Positions 45,133 through 52,959 of a DNA stretch of 64,000 nucleotides are shown here, one piece after another. Numbering within the stretch: the stretch's first letter is position 1; every line of letters starts with the position of its first letter. Origin of the DNA: Gammaproteobacteria bacterium. Its GTDB lineage: Bacteria; Pseudomonadota; Gammaproteobacteria; Pseudomonadales; Pseudohongiellaceae. The notes under the pieces are model-generated. The model saw only the letters and a list, made by a program, of their open reading frames with translations. It ran no database searches and was not told where the DNA came from. Both the position numbers and the translations under genes were made by a program. Location of the stretch: positions 214,788-278,787 of the forward strand of contig JABJIC010000030.1 in NCBI GenBank assembly GCA_018661465.1. The letters are read 5' to 3'.

Positions 45133-46119
45133 TTGCGCTTTCTGATTTTCATTCTCATCTGTATTATTTTGTCTCCACTGCTTATCGTTGGCTTGATCTA
45201 CTATACGTGGCGAATCCGGCGAATTTGTGTGCGTCAAAACATTTCCGGAACCGCTAACGAACCCTATGCAAGCCGGTTAATGATGCATATAGCAGGAACT
45301 CGGCAGGATGATGCGGCTTACAAGATCGCAGGGCACCTCCCTTCCTTCGACAAGCTATCGAAGTTTCTATTGATGGAAACCCTTGGATTTGCCAGTAATC
45401 TTAGTGGCTACAAAGGTTCAATGTTTGCCTATCCAGGACAACGGCCTTCTACTCTAATGAGCATGATGTCACATCGCACTGCCTTTTTTGATCGTTCCAT
45501 TAAGGATTCCCTGACCAGGAATGATAATCCAGCAGTTCAGTTCGTTGTGTTGGGAGCCGGGTATGACACTCGCTGCTACGACTTGCCCGATGGCATAGAC
45601 ATCCAGTGCTTCGAGGTGGATATGCCTCCAACCCTAAATTCCAAGATTAAAGCCTTAAAGTCGGCGGGCATTCCTCATGATCATGTGACTTTCGTTGAAA
45701 CGGATTTCAACCAGGAAACTTGGATGGATGCTCTACTTGCTTCAGGGTTCAATTCCAATCTTACAACTTACATTCTATGGGAAGGAGTCACTATGTATTT
45801 AGTGGAAGAAGCTATACGTGACACCTTGAATCTTGTTTCCTCTCTGCCGAAGGGAAGTGCGGTGGGGGTCGATTTTTTCTCTGCTGATCTCGTGGAAGGA
45901 AATCCACCCTATGCAAGAATCAGCAAGGCCATGCACAATAGCATCAAATATTACAGCGAAGAAATTCAATTTGGTGTTACAACAGGTGAAGCTTTATCTA
46001 AAGGATTAGAAAAATTACTCCAGGATTCGGGCCTAACACTTTCCAGGTTCGAGCACGTGGGATCAGAAGAAGATAAACTTCCCCCCTGGTACTTCTTTGC
46101 TCATATCGACAAGCTTTAG
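45133..46119 (+). CDS. LCMT-like SAM-dependent methyltransferase with N-terminal membrane helix, copy 2
   Basis: This 328-residue protein starts with a membrane helix (FLIFILICIILSPLLIVGLI) that copy 1 at 31490 lacks. The SAM site is FVVLGAGYDTRCYDL, followed by CFEVDMPPTLNSKIKAL and ILWEGVTMYLVEEAI, the same signature as copy 1. It is probably anchored with its catalytic domain in the cytoplasm. The start is TTG 45133 with AAGGG upstream; no better ATG exists before the helix. Confidence 0.72.
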   Translation: MRFLIFILICIILSPLLIVGLIYYTWRIRRICVRQNISGTANEPYASRLMMHIAGTRQDDAAYKIAGHLPSFDKLSKFLLMETLGFASNLSGYKGSMFAYPGQRPSTLMSMMSHRTAFFDRSIKDSLTRNDNPAVQFVVLGAGYDTRCYDLPDGIDIQCFEVDMPPTLNSKIKALKSAGIPHDHVTFVETDFNQETWMDALLASGFNSNLTTYILWEGVTMYLVEEAIRDTLNLVSSLPKGSAVGVDFFSADLVEGNPPYARISKAMHNSIKYYSEEIQFGVTTGEALSKGLEKLLQDSGLTLSRFEHVGSEEDKLPPWYFFAHIDKL

Positions 46120-46277
46120 AGTTCGATTCAGCACTATACTGATTCTTTTATTTTCTTAGTCTCCAAGGAAGGATAGGGCGAGTAAACTTATAAAAGAGGA
46201 CACTAATAGTTTAATAGCTTAAGAGACTCTATTGGTTCTAATTTTGCATTTAATAGTGTCAGATTCTTGAGGGTGCT

Positions 46278-46345
46278 TGTGTCTAACTTCAGGTCTGAGA
46301 TGGATTGTCGGGGCGGAATAATCCAAACAGCCTTAGGCCTATATT
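46278..46345. repeat. Short copy of the CGGGGCGGA repeat family
   Basis: The text TCTAACTTCAGGTCTGAGAT, then TCGGGGCGGAATAATCC and AAACAGCCTTAGGCC, lies just downstream of the first sulfatase stop. It aligns with both ends of the longer copy at 52005-52140, which has about 70 extra nt inside. Confidence 0.5.
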
Positions 46346-46348
46346 CGT

Positions 46349-48043
46349 TTACCGAATAGATATTGTGGTACTAGGAATAAAGCCGATACGGTGCGCGATT
46401 GCCAGTAGTGTCTGTCCTTCGAGAACAGTAAGTGGACTTTGATAAATCTGCCAGGTGGTCCCCAGCTCCTCGCCCTCATTCAATACCTGATAGCCAATGC
46501 TGGCACCCTCAGTCTCACTGCGAAGAGTTATCGCGTCACTGTCACTCGCTTTGCTTGCGATCGGGCTTAAGGTCATGGGCTGAACTCCGTTCGGCCACAT
46601 GCTTTCGATCAGTTCTACCTCAGGCATCAATCCTTTATCATCGATATAGTTCATCCAACTGTCTGTTTCTTCTCTGAGCTCGGCTAGCTTTTCGGCATAA
46701 GAGGGGTCAGTTGCGAGGTTATTCAGTTCATAGGGGTCATTTTCGATATCGAACAATTCTTCCTCTTCTTTCGATGTTCGAAACCACTGAGCTTGTGCTG
46801 CATTTAGCTGGCCAGCATCGCGCATGCGTAAAAGTTCTTGCATGACAGGCATCTGTTCTCGGTAAGTAAGTGGCAGATAGTAAGGCTTTTCAGGATTATA
46901 GTTTCGAAGATACTTGAACTGATTGTCTCGCGTTGCGCGGATCATATCGTACTCGGAATCGAAGCGGTCAGCAGCTGCATGGACATAGTCTCTATTTGGA
47001 GTATTCGCGTATTTCCCCAGAAAGGCTCTGCCGTCGACATAAGTTGGCGGCTCAATGCCAGCAAGTGAGAGAGCTGTCGACTTGAAGTCAACAAAGCTAA
47101 TTAGTTGATCATCAGTTTCACCGGCTCTGAATTGATCGGGAAACCGTATTATGAGGGGTAAATGAATTCCAGAGTCATAGAGCAATCTTTTTTGTCTGGG
47201 CAAAGGTCCGCCATGATCTGTGTACCAAAAGATGATGGTGCTATCTAATAAGCCATCTTCTTCCAGTTGATTGAGGATTTCACCGACTTGTTGGTCCATA
47301 GCTACAATATTGGAATAGACTTGCCGAATGTCCTTGCGGCCAATTTCCGAGTCAGGCAGATAGGGCGGTACTGGAACCTCGAGATTGTCATCTACCAACA
47401 GTGGATTATCAGCTTGCCCCCAAACCTGTGATTCGTGGGTGATTCCAAAATTGAACACGGAAAAGAATGGCTGACCTTCGGCTTTATTGCGCCAGTGTGC
47501 TGAGCTGCTGCTGTCATCCCATGCAGTAATCGCTTTGCGAAATTGATAATCTTCTTTGGCATTGTTGCTGGCGTAGTAACCTGCCTCACGAAAATATTGG
47601 CTATGCATTTTTACGTAAGGTGGAGGAACCGCTTCGTAGGGAATGATCCCCTCAACACCGAAGTCGGCAATATTTGTTGTGCGCATATGCTGGGCGCCAA
47701 TTCGGTTTTGGTACATGCCTGTTGCGATAGCAGCGCGGCTTGGTGCACACACTCCGGAACTTGAAAAAACCTGCGTATAACGAATGCCTTCATTTGCCAG
47801 ACGAGTTAGATTTGGTGTCTCAACAGTATTATCACCAAAAGGAGGAATGATGGGGCTGAGGTCTTCAGCAACCAGCCAAAGGATGTTCGGCGATTCTGGA
47901 ACATTGGGCGCCAGAGCCTGGCTAGATGGTGTTGAATCTTCATTGCTGCATTGACTAGTGACCAGAACAACTGCGATTACGCCAAGAAGCTTAAATGCCT
48001 TTCTGTGAATATTTGATGGGCTGTCGAATTTAGTTGATTGCAT
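46349..48043 (-). CDS. Lipoprotein sulfatase (type I, formylglycine-dependent), copy 1
   Basis: This 564-residue sulfatase has a lipobox ending in Cys32 (VLVTSQC). The active-site signature is VCAPSRAAIATG with Cys99, the residue converted to formylglycine. Metal-binding parts include LVAEDLSPIIPPFG near residue 58 and WYTDHGGPLPRQKR in the middle. The C-terminal part adds a small domain (ITLRSETEGASIGYQVLNEG). It should hydrolyse sulfate esters, e.g. on marine polysaccharides, at the envelope surface. It lies 8 nt after the second sulfatase gene and downstream of the FGE gene. Confidence 0.88.
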   Translation of the reverse strand: MQSTKFDSPSNIHRKAFKLLGVIAVVLVTSQCSNEDSTPSSQALAPNVPESPNILWLVAEDLSPIIPPFGDNTVETPNLTRLANEGIRYTQVFSSSGVCAPSRAAIATGMYQNRIGAQHMRTTNIADFGVEGIIPYEAVPPPYVKMHSQYFREAGYYASNNAKEDYQFRKAITAWDDSSSSAHWRNKAEGQPFFSVFNFGITHESQVWGQADNPLLVDDNLEVPVPPYLPDSEIGRKDIRQVYSNIVAMDQQVGEILNQLEEDGLLDSTIIFWYTDHGGPLPRQKRLLYDSGIHLPLIIRFPDQFRAGETDDQLISFVDFKSTALSLAGIEPPTYVDGRAFLGKYANTPNRDYVHAAADRFDSEYDMIRATRDNQFKYLRNYNPEKPYYLPLTYREQMPVMQELLRMRDAGQLNAAQAQWFRTSKEEEELFDIENDPYELNNLATDPSYAEKLAELREETDSWMNYIDDKGLMPEVELIESMWPNGVQPMTLSPIASKASDSDAITLRSETEGASIGYQVLNEGEELGTTWQIYQSPLTVLEGQTLLAIAHRIGFIPSTTISIR

Positions 48044-48051
48044 TATTTACT

Positions 48052-49596
48052 TCAATAAACCGACTGATTGCGGTGGTCGCCAAACTTGGGACGAACTACG
48101 TTTTTCAGTGGAATGCTCATTCCTCCTGTGGATTCAAGCCAGTCATAGACTTCGTTGGCATATCCCGCAATACGTTGTTGATGTTCAGGAGCATCGATCA
48201 GGTTTTGCATTTCATCCGGATCGTTTTCGAGGTCATAGAATTCATTGGTGTCCCACACGCCATGATAGCGAATGTACTTGTAACGCTCGGTGCGTATGCC
48301 GAACATTGTTGGTGTTTGAGGAAAATCCATCTCCCAGTAGTATTCATAAAAGATGCGATCGCGCCAGGGAACTTCTTCGCGGCTGAATAGGGGAATAAAG
48401 GAAGCTCCCTGCATATGCGCTGGTATTGTCAGTCCGGCTGCTTCCAAAATAGTTGGTGCGATGTCGATATTCTGTACCAGTGATTCAATGGGGGCGCCGC
48501 CCTCCAGTTGTGAAGGCCATCTAACTAACAGAGGTACTTTGGCGGACTCTTCATAGAAGTGACGCTTGTCGATTAATCCATGTTCTCCGAAGGAGAAGCC
48601 ATTGTCTCCCATATAAATTACGAGAGTGTCTTCCGCTAAACCATTGGCGTCCAAATAATCCAACACCTCGCCCACGCTTTCATCTATTCCCATTAGAGTT
48701 TCGGTGTAACGCTGAAAAAATTCTTCGAAATCGATATCTCCGTGATACATGTAGTCGACTCCGTGCCACGATTCCCGTTGCTGCTTGACCCAATCTGGAA
48801 TGCGACGATCACCGTAATAATCGCGACCACGTAGCGGTTCATTGTCAGTATCTGCTGTTGGTAATTCGGGAGTTCCATAGTTCGGAGTATCGAAGTTGGG
48901 GGGATAGACTATGACTTCATCTTCATAAAGCCCCTGATGGCGTTCGGCGGGCTGAAACTGTGAGTGCACGGCCTTGTGGGACAAGTACATGAAGAACGGC
49001 TGATCCTCATCACGCCCATCCAGCCAGTCGACAGCATGCTCGGTCAAGACATCCGAGATATAGGTGGATTCATCATAGGTCGTGCGCTCGCCATTGATAT
49101 TTAAGGTCGGTCCATAATACACACCCTGTCCGCGAAAACTTTCCCAATGATCGAAGCCTGGTTGCGGCTCGTCGCTGTGATTACCCATATGCCACTTGCC
49201 AAAGTAGCTGGTCTGATAGCCAGCAGTTTGCAGATACTCAGGGAAGAAAGTGAGGTTCCCGGGATCAGGGGCTGCATTGTCTATCACCGTGTGGGTATGG
49301 GAATAAAGCCCCGTTAGGATTGATGCGCGAGACGGTGAACACAGAGAAGTAGTGACATAGGTATTGGGAAAATAAGCTCCCTCGCTGGCCAGTCTATCCA
49401 GATTCGGTGTTTCCAGCCAAGGTACTTTTCCAGTAAAGCCCATGAAATCAAAGCGATGGTCGTCTGAAAGGATATAGATGACATTTTTCGGACTGGCATC
49501 TGCCAAAGGTGCCAATTCAAGGGGGCTATTTTCATTGCTGCAGCTAGCAAGCAAGGAGGATAGTAAGCAGATTGTCGGAATCAGATAGTTTCGCAT
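48052..49596 (-). CDS. Lipoprotein sulfatase (type I, formylglycine-dependent), copy 2
   Basis: This 514-residue sulfatase has lipobox LLASC with Cys19. Metal ligands appear in YILSDDHRFDFMG (Asp45, Asp46). The active site is LCSPSRASILTGLYS with Cys86. A second metal segment is VIYMGDNGFSFGEHGLIDK. The C-terminal part with YDLENDPDEMQNL is typical of the arylsulfatase/iduronate-type group. It is only distantly like copy 1, so the pair probably attack different sulfated linkages. It lies 153 nt downstream of the FGE gene. Confidence 0.9.
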   Translation of the reverse strand: MRNYLIPTICLLSSLLASCSNENSPLELAPLADASPKNVIYILSDDHRFDFMGFTGKVPWLETPNLDRLASEGAYFPNTYVTTSLCSPSRASILTGLYSHTHTVIDNAAPDPGNLTFFPEYLQTAGYQTSYFGKWHMGNHSDEPQPGFDHWESFRGQGVYYGPTLNINGERTTYDESTYISDVLTEHAVDWLDGRDEDQPFFMYLSHKAVHSQFQPAERHQGLYEDEVIVYPPNFDTPNYGTPELPTADTDNEPLRGRDYYGDRRIPDWVKQQRESWHGVDYMYHGDIDFEEFFQRYTETLMGIDESVGEVLDYLDANGLAEDTLVIYMGDNGFSFGEHGLIDKRHFYEESAKVPLLVRWPSQLEGGAPIESLVQNIDIAPTILEAAGLTIPAHMQGASFIPLFSREEVPWRDRIFYEYYWEMDFPQTPTMFGIRTERYKYIRYHGVWDTNEFYDLENDPDEMQNLIDAPEHQQRIAGYANEVYDWLESTGGMSIPLKNVVRPKFGDHRNQSVY

Positions 49597-49749
49597 AGAG
49601 GCTCACTTAACTTTAAGATTTTTCCACATTACCGAATGAGAAATCAAATAGCAAAATAGTGATGTAAACGGAACTAACAGGAAACCTCTTGGTAGCAATC
49701 GAGAAATTTCTGTATTTTTACGCTGACCTTCTTAATTTTCCTAGTTATC

Positions 49750-50748
49750 TCAGTTCTTAACGGTTCTGAATCCAATATGGCTTGTTCCGAGGCCGCTATC
49801 CTGGGCTTCTCTAGCCGCAGGTCTGAATCGAAGACAATAGTTCTCGGCGCATAAATAGGAACCGCCTTTTATAACTCGAGCTATAGATTCGCCGTGATTG
49901 CTACTATAGCTGTCCTGTTGTGAAGGACCCGATGGGTTCAAAGAATCAGTAGGATTGTGTTCCGGGTAGTACCAATTGGAAGTCCACTCCCAAACATTTC
50001 CGATAAGATCATAAAGGCCGTAATCATTTGGTTCAAAACAACCAACCGGTGCAAGCCCTGTATGACCGTCTTCCGGTTTATTTTCCACAGGAAATGAGCC
50101 TTGCCATGTATTGGCATGATGGTGTCCATCAGGGGCAAGTTTATTGCCATCCCAGGCATATCGGCTTTGTCTTTTGTTGCGCGCTGCCAGTTCGAACTGT
50201 GCTTCGGTTGGCAATGATCGTCCCGTCCATTTTGCATAGGCTTCTGCGTCTTCGAAGGCGATATGAATAACCGGGTAGTTGTCTTTGCCCGCAATATTGC
50301 TTTCTGGGCCGTCTGGATGGCGCCAGTTAGTCCCCGGCACCCAAGACCACCAATTTTCTACTGGCTCACCTGCAGCTGGAGGATCAAACAACACGGATCC
50401 GGGCTGAAGAAACTCTGTAGGCACATCCGCTGGCCAGTCGGCTGGATCGGGACTCCTTTCGGCAACAGTGATATAGCTGGTTTCTTCAACAAATTTGGCA
50501 AATTGTGCATTAGTCACTTCGTGAGCGTCCATCCAAAAACCCGAGACGGAAACTGAGTGAGCCGGTCCTTCTTCTTTATAAGTAGAGTCGTCACCCATAA
50601 TAAATTCAGCACCTTCTACCCATGCCTGATCAATTTGCTCCACTGAACAAGAGCTGGAGGAATGCATATCCATTGCAGATTGCGCAAGTGCAGATTGGCA
50701 CAATAGAAATAGTGTGCAGGACAAGAAAACAGAATTTGCTTTTTTCAC
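49750..50748 (-). CDS. Exported formylglycine-generating enzyme (SUMF1/FGE family)
   Basis: This 332-residue protein has a signal peptide ending near LAQS. FGE oxidises the sulfatase active-site Cys to formylglycine using O2 and copper. It shows EFIMGDDSTYKEEGPAHSV, GFWMDAHEVTNAQFAKFVEE, YPVIHIAFEDAEAYAKW and GRSLPTEAQFELAAR. The copper-binding Cys pair is intact: Cys300 and Cys305 in GGSYLCAENYCLRFRPAAR, with the same spacing as in aerobic FGEs, so it should be an active FGE rather than a generic SUMF1 protein. The GTG start overlaps the selenoprotein stop as GTGA, with AAGGGG upstream. Confidence 0.88.
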   Translation of the reverse strand: MKKANSVFLSCTLFLLCQSALAQSAMDMHSSSSCSVEQIDQAWVEGAEFIMGDDSTYKEEGPAHSVSVSGFWMDAHEVTNAQFAKFVEETSYITVAERSPDPADWPADVPTEFLQPGSVLFDPPAAGEPVENWWSWVPGTNWRHPDGPESNIAGKDNYPVIHIAFEDAEAYAKWTGRSLPTEAQFELAARNKRQSRYAWDGNKLAPDGHHHANTWQGSFPVENKPEDGHTGLAPVGCFEPNDYGLYDLIGNVWEWTSNWYYPEHNPTDSLNPSGPSQQDSYSSNHGESIARVIKGGSYLCAENYCLRFRPAAREAQDSGLGTSHIGFRTVKN

Positions 50749-50760
50749 TCTGACCCCTTT
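50740..50760 (-). repeat. Dispersed GTCAGAGTRAAAA element, copy 4, at the gene junction
   Basis: On the minus strand, AAAGGGGTCAGAGTGAAAAAA spans the FGE ribosome binding site (AAGGGG), its GTG start and the stop of the selenoprotein. It is close to the intergenic copy at 42959, suggesting that a repeat was co-opted at the junction. Chance similarity is possible because the stretch is short. Confidence 0.4.
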
Positions 50761-51893
50761 CGTTCCGTGTTTTCTGGCTCGCTAGTGTGCTGAAGCCCCC
50801 TAAAAACAGTCACCACAATTACACTAACCCAAACCCCATAGGCAATAGCAGCATTCGTTACCCAATTTGTCGGCAAGATCAAGAAAGCTGCAATCCAAAC
50901 AGCGAGAAAAATAGGAATCCGCCTGGCGGCTCTTTTGATTCGCTGTAGGGGCGAGAGTTTGCTGTTAGTGAGTAAGAAGGGTACGGGCCTAATAAACCAA
51001 CCGTTGGCTAGGAGCAGTGTAACAAATATTGGAAAAGGTCTACCCTTGGAATCCAGTTCGGGCTTGCCATCCAATTGTGCATCTTCGATGTTGTCAGCTT
51101 GCTCCAGAGATTCGGCGACTTTCTGATAAACGTAACTTGCTGTCGGTCGTTCTACGGCGCCGCCTATATTGGCGCGAGTTGGAATGCTGCGCCAGCGGTA
51201 AAGAATTCTCTTGTTGCTATCTATACCCAGAACGCCAGGCTGAAAATAACCTTTGGGGTGCGAAAGGCGGTCATCAGTGTTTGTGATGAAAGAGGCATCT
51301 TTATTGACGAATAATTCCAACCAGCCTCTTTCTTTGCATTGTTCAGCAATTTCCTGGTGAGGATCGCCGACAGTTTCAAATGAGAGTTCCCATTCTGATT
51401 TGGCTGCATCGGCAAGACGCTGGGGTTCGCTCACTACTGCATACAGCTCGCCCCCCGCTGCACGAATTTCTTCGACAACGTCTTCAGTAACATAGCCTCG
51501 TAACTCGAGGCGACAGGGAGGTCACCAGAATCCGCGGTAGAAAACCAGCACTACGAATTTGTGTTTGTTGATGGCGTCGTCTAACCACGACTGCCTAGCC
51601 CCAGGAGGAGGATCAAGTTCCGCTTGCGTGCCATTTGCAATAGGCGGCTCGTCTGCAAATGAAACAGTAAAACTGTCTCCGCTTCGAACAACGTTAAATT
51701 TCTTCTGCTGACACATATCACCGCCGCATAGCACCAGGCGAAGCTCTCTTTCGTCGGTCGACGCAAGTGACTCTTCGGCGTCCACAATGCCAGTGACAGT
51801 AAATTCATCAGAGGATTGTGCATTAAACCAATTGATTGCTGCATCCACTTCCGGTTGCAGTGTTTCTGGTATTGATTCGCTTACTTTGGCCAC
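50745..51893 (-). CDS. Membrane-anchored AhpC/TSA-like selenoprotein with in-frame UGA (Sec124)
   Basis: Two ORFs (123 and 229 codons, 51522-51893 and 50745-51434) share one frame and are split by a TGA at 51522-51524. Decoding the TGA as Sec gives VVLVFYRGFW-U-P-P-C-RLELRGYV, matching the FYRGFWCPxC site of AhpC/TSA-like (SelL-related) redox proteins, with Sec in place of the first Cys. The full length is 382 residues. An N-terminal region of about 105 residues (with LVLCGGDMCQQ) precedes the thioredoxin-like domain. Two membrane helices near the C-terminus (IPIFLAVWIAAFLILP and AAIAYGVWVSVIVVTVF) suggest anchoring. A SECIS-type hairpin follows the UGA. The gene overlaps the FGE gene by 4 nt and is the first of the sulfatase operon. 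Confidence 0.92.
51495..51521 (-). promoter_or_regulatory. Bacterial SECIS element of the AhpC/TSA-like selenoprotein
   Basis: After the UGA, nt 11-16 (GCCUCG) pair perfectly with nt 22-27 (CGAGGC) around an AGUUA loop that starts at nt 17. G is the second loop base. The distance and loop type match bacterial SECIS rules. It is independent of, and different in sequence from, the SECIS at 20177. Confidence 0.85.
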
Positions 51894-52193
51894 TGTAGTT
51901 CCTGATGAGGTTTATGTTGCCGAGCGTATTTCGCAAAACAGATACTAGCACTATAGGAAACGTTGTCGGTACAAACTTGGAATCAATCACGTTGAAGTGC
52001 TCTGATCTAACGCCAGATTTGAAGTGGCTGCTCGGGGCGGACCAAATTGCGTTAGCAAGTTAGGACAGCCGAAGGCTGGGCGTAGCCCGAACCCAGAATG
52101 GGTGAGTCAATAATCCAAACAGCTTTTGGGCTTTTTGTTTATGCAGCAGATGCAGCAACGAGTGTTTCCTGAGCCAAGCTGAATCCGAATTTC
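51894..52193. other. Intergenic region holding a long repeat copy
   Basis: It holds the promoter region of the selenoprotein-FGE-sulfatase operon close to 51894 and a repeat of the CGGGGCGGA family at about 52005-52140 nearer the GMC small-subunit gene. No gene is supported. Confidence 0.4.
52005..52140. repeat. Long copy of the CGGGGCGGA repeat family
   Basis: The left part (TCTAACGCCAGATTTGAAG, then GCTCGGGGCGGA) and right part (AATAATCCAAACAGCTTTTG) match the short copy at 46278. The middle has CAGCCGAAGGCTGGGCGTAG and CCCGAACCCAGAATGGGTGA, related to 39670-39715. The middle can fold (CCCAGAATGGG), so a structured RNA or small mobile repeat is possible. Confidence 0.5.
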
Positions 52194-52943
52194 TTACCGA
52201 TTCACGTACTCAGTTATAGGGGGTAACCCCAAGGTATCAGCCACTTGCCGGATATGCTCCATCGCTTCCTCTGTGGGGCCTGGGTAGTCACCGGCAATCG
52301 GTACGTTGCCAATATAGCCAATGTCTTGGATACCTTCCGGTGAACTGAAATAGGCACCAAACACTAGACGCCTTATTCTGCTAAAGAAGCTAGCCGGCAA
52401 TTCAAACTCGTCTATCTCGATCTGTGAGCGATAGGCAATGTCCTCGATGATTTCAATTCGCTGTTCCACTGAGGTAGCCACAAAACTACTGCCGAACCTT
52501 AGCTGCGCCTCGTCATCCAGCCACTGCAGGCCATTGATGATTTGCACTCTATCTCGCTGCTGACCGGAATAGGGGGCGCTCACCCATTCATCAATCACAT
52601 CGGGTACACCTACCTCGGTAGCCGCCGGTCCTCTGTCATCAGCTGGGCAAATAATATCGCTGAGCACCGCCACCTGATCCCTTTGCGCTTCACTCAAAGT
52701 CAGTGGCCAGGGCGCAGTGGGATTTGAAACGATCGGGTCGGTGCCGTACGTCGGCCCGGTTATGGCATCCAATTTAATATCGGGCCAGTGTCCGGCGCTC
52801 GGTGTGACAGGCGCCTGATTGACTTCCGGCTCCGCGGTATCGCAAGCGACCGGAACTCCCCCGACCATGACCACTGTAGCCATTGTACCGATGCGCTTGA
52901 GGCTTTCGCGGCGACTCATTTTTGGGTTATAGATATTGCTCAT
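52194..52943 (-). CDS. Gluconate 2-dehydrogenase subunit 3-like small subunit with Tat signal
   Basis: This 249-residue protein has a twin-arginine signal (MSRRESLKRIG) and then AACDTAEPE-like residues; it is the small subunit that escorts a GMC-type catalytic partner through the Tat system. The domain includes LSDIICPADDRGPAATEVG, VPDVIDEWVSAPY and FFSRIRRLVFGAYFSS. The ATG at 52943 is 16 nt after the stop of the GMC gene; an upstream in-frame start would overlap that gene. In glucoside 3-dehydrogenases a like subunit is paired with a GMC flavoprotein. Confidence 0.82.
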   Translation of the reverse strand: MSNIYNPKMSRRESLKRIGTMATVVMVGGVPVACDTAEPEVNQAPVTPSAGHWPDIKLDAITGPTYGTDPIVSNPTAPWPLTLSEAQRDQVAVLSDIICPADDRGPAATEVGVPDVIDEWVSAPYSGQQRDRVQIINGLQWLDDEAQLRFGSSFVATSVEQRIEIIEDIAYRSQIEIDEFELPASFFSRIRRLVFGAYFSSPEGIQDIGYIGNVPIAGDYPGPTEEAMEHIRQVADTLGLPPITEYVNR

Positions 52944-52959
52944 AATAGTCGTGCTCCAA

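Noticed and set aside
51435..51524. AhpC/TSA-like gene split into two separate proteins
   Set aside because: No SD before the downstream frame, the TGA occupies the redox Cys position, and a perfect stem-loop follows it.
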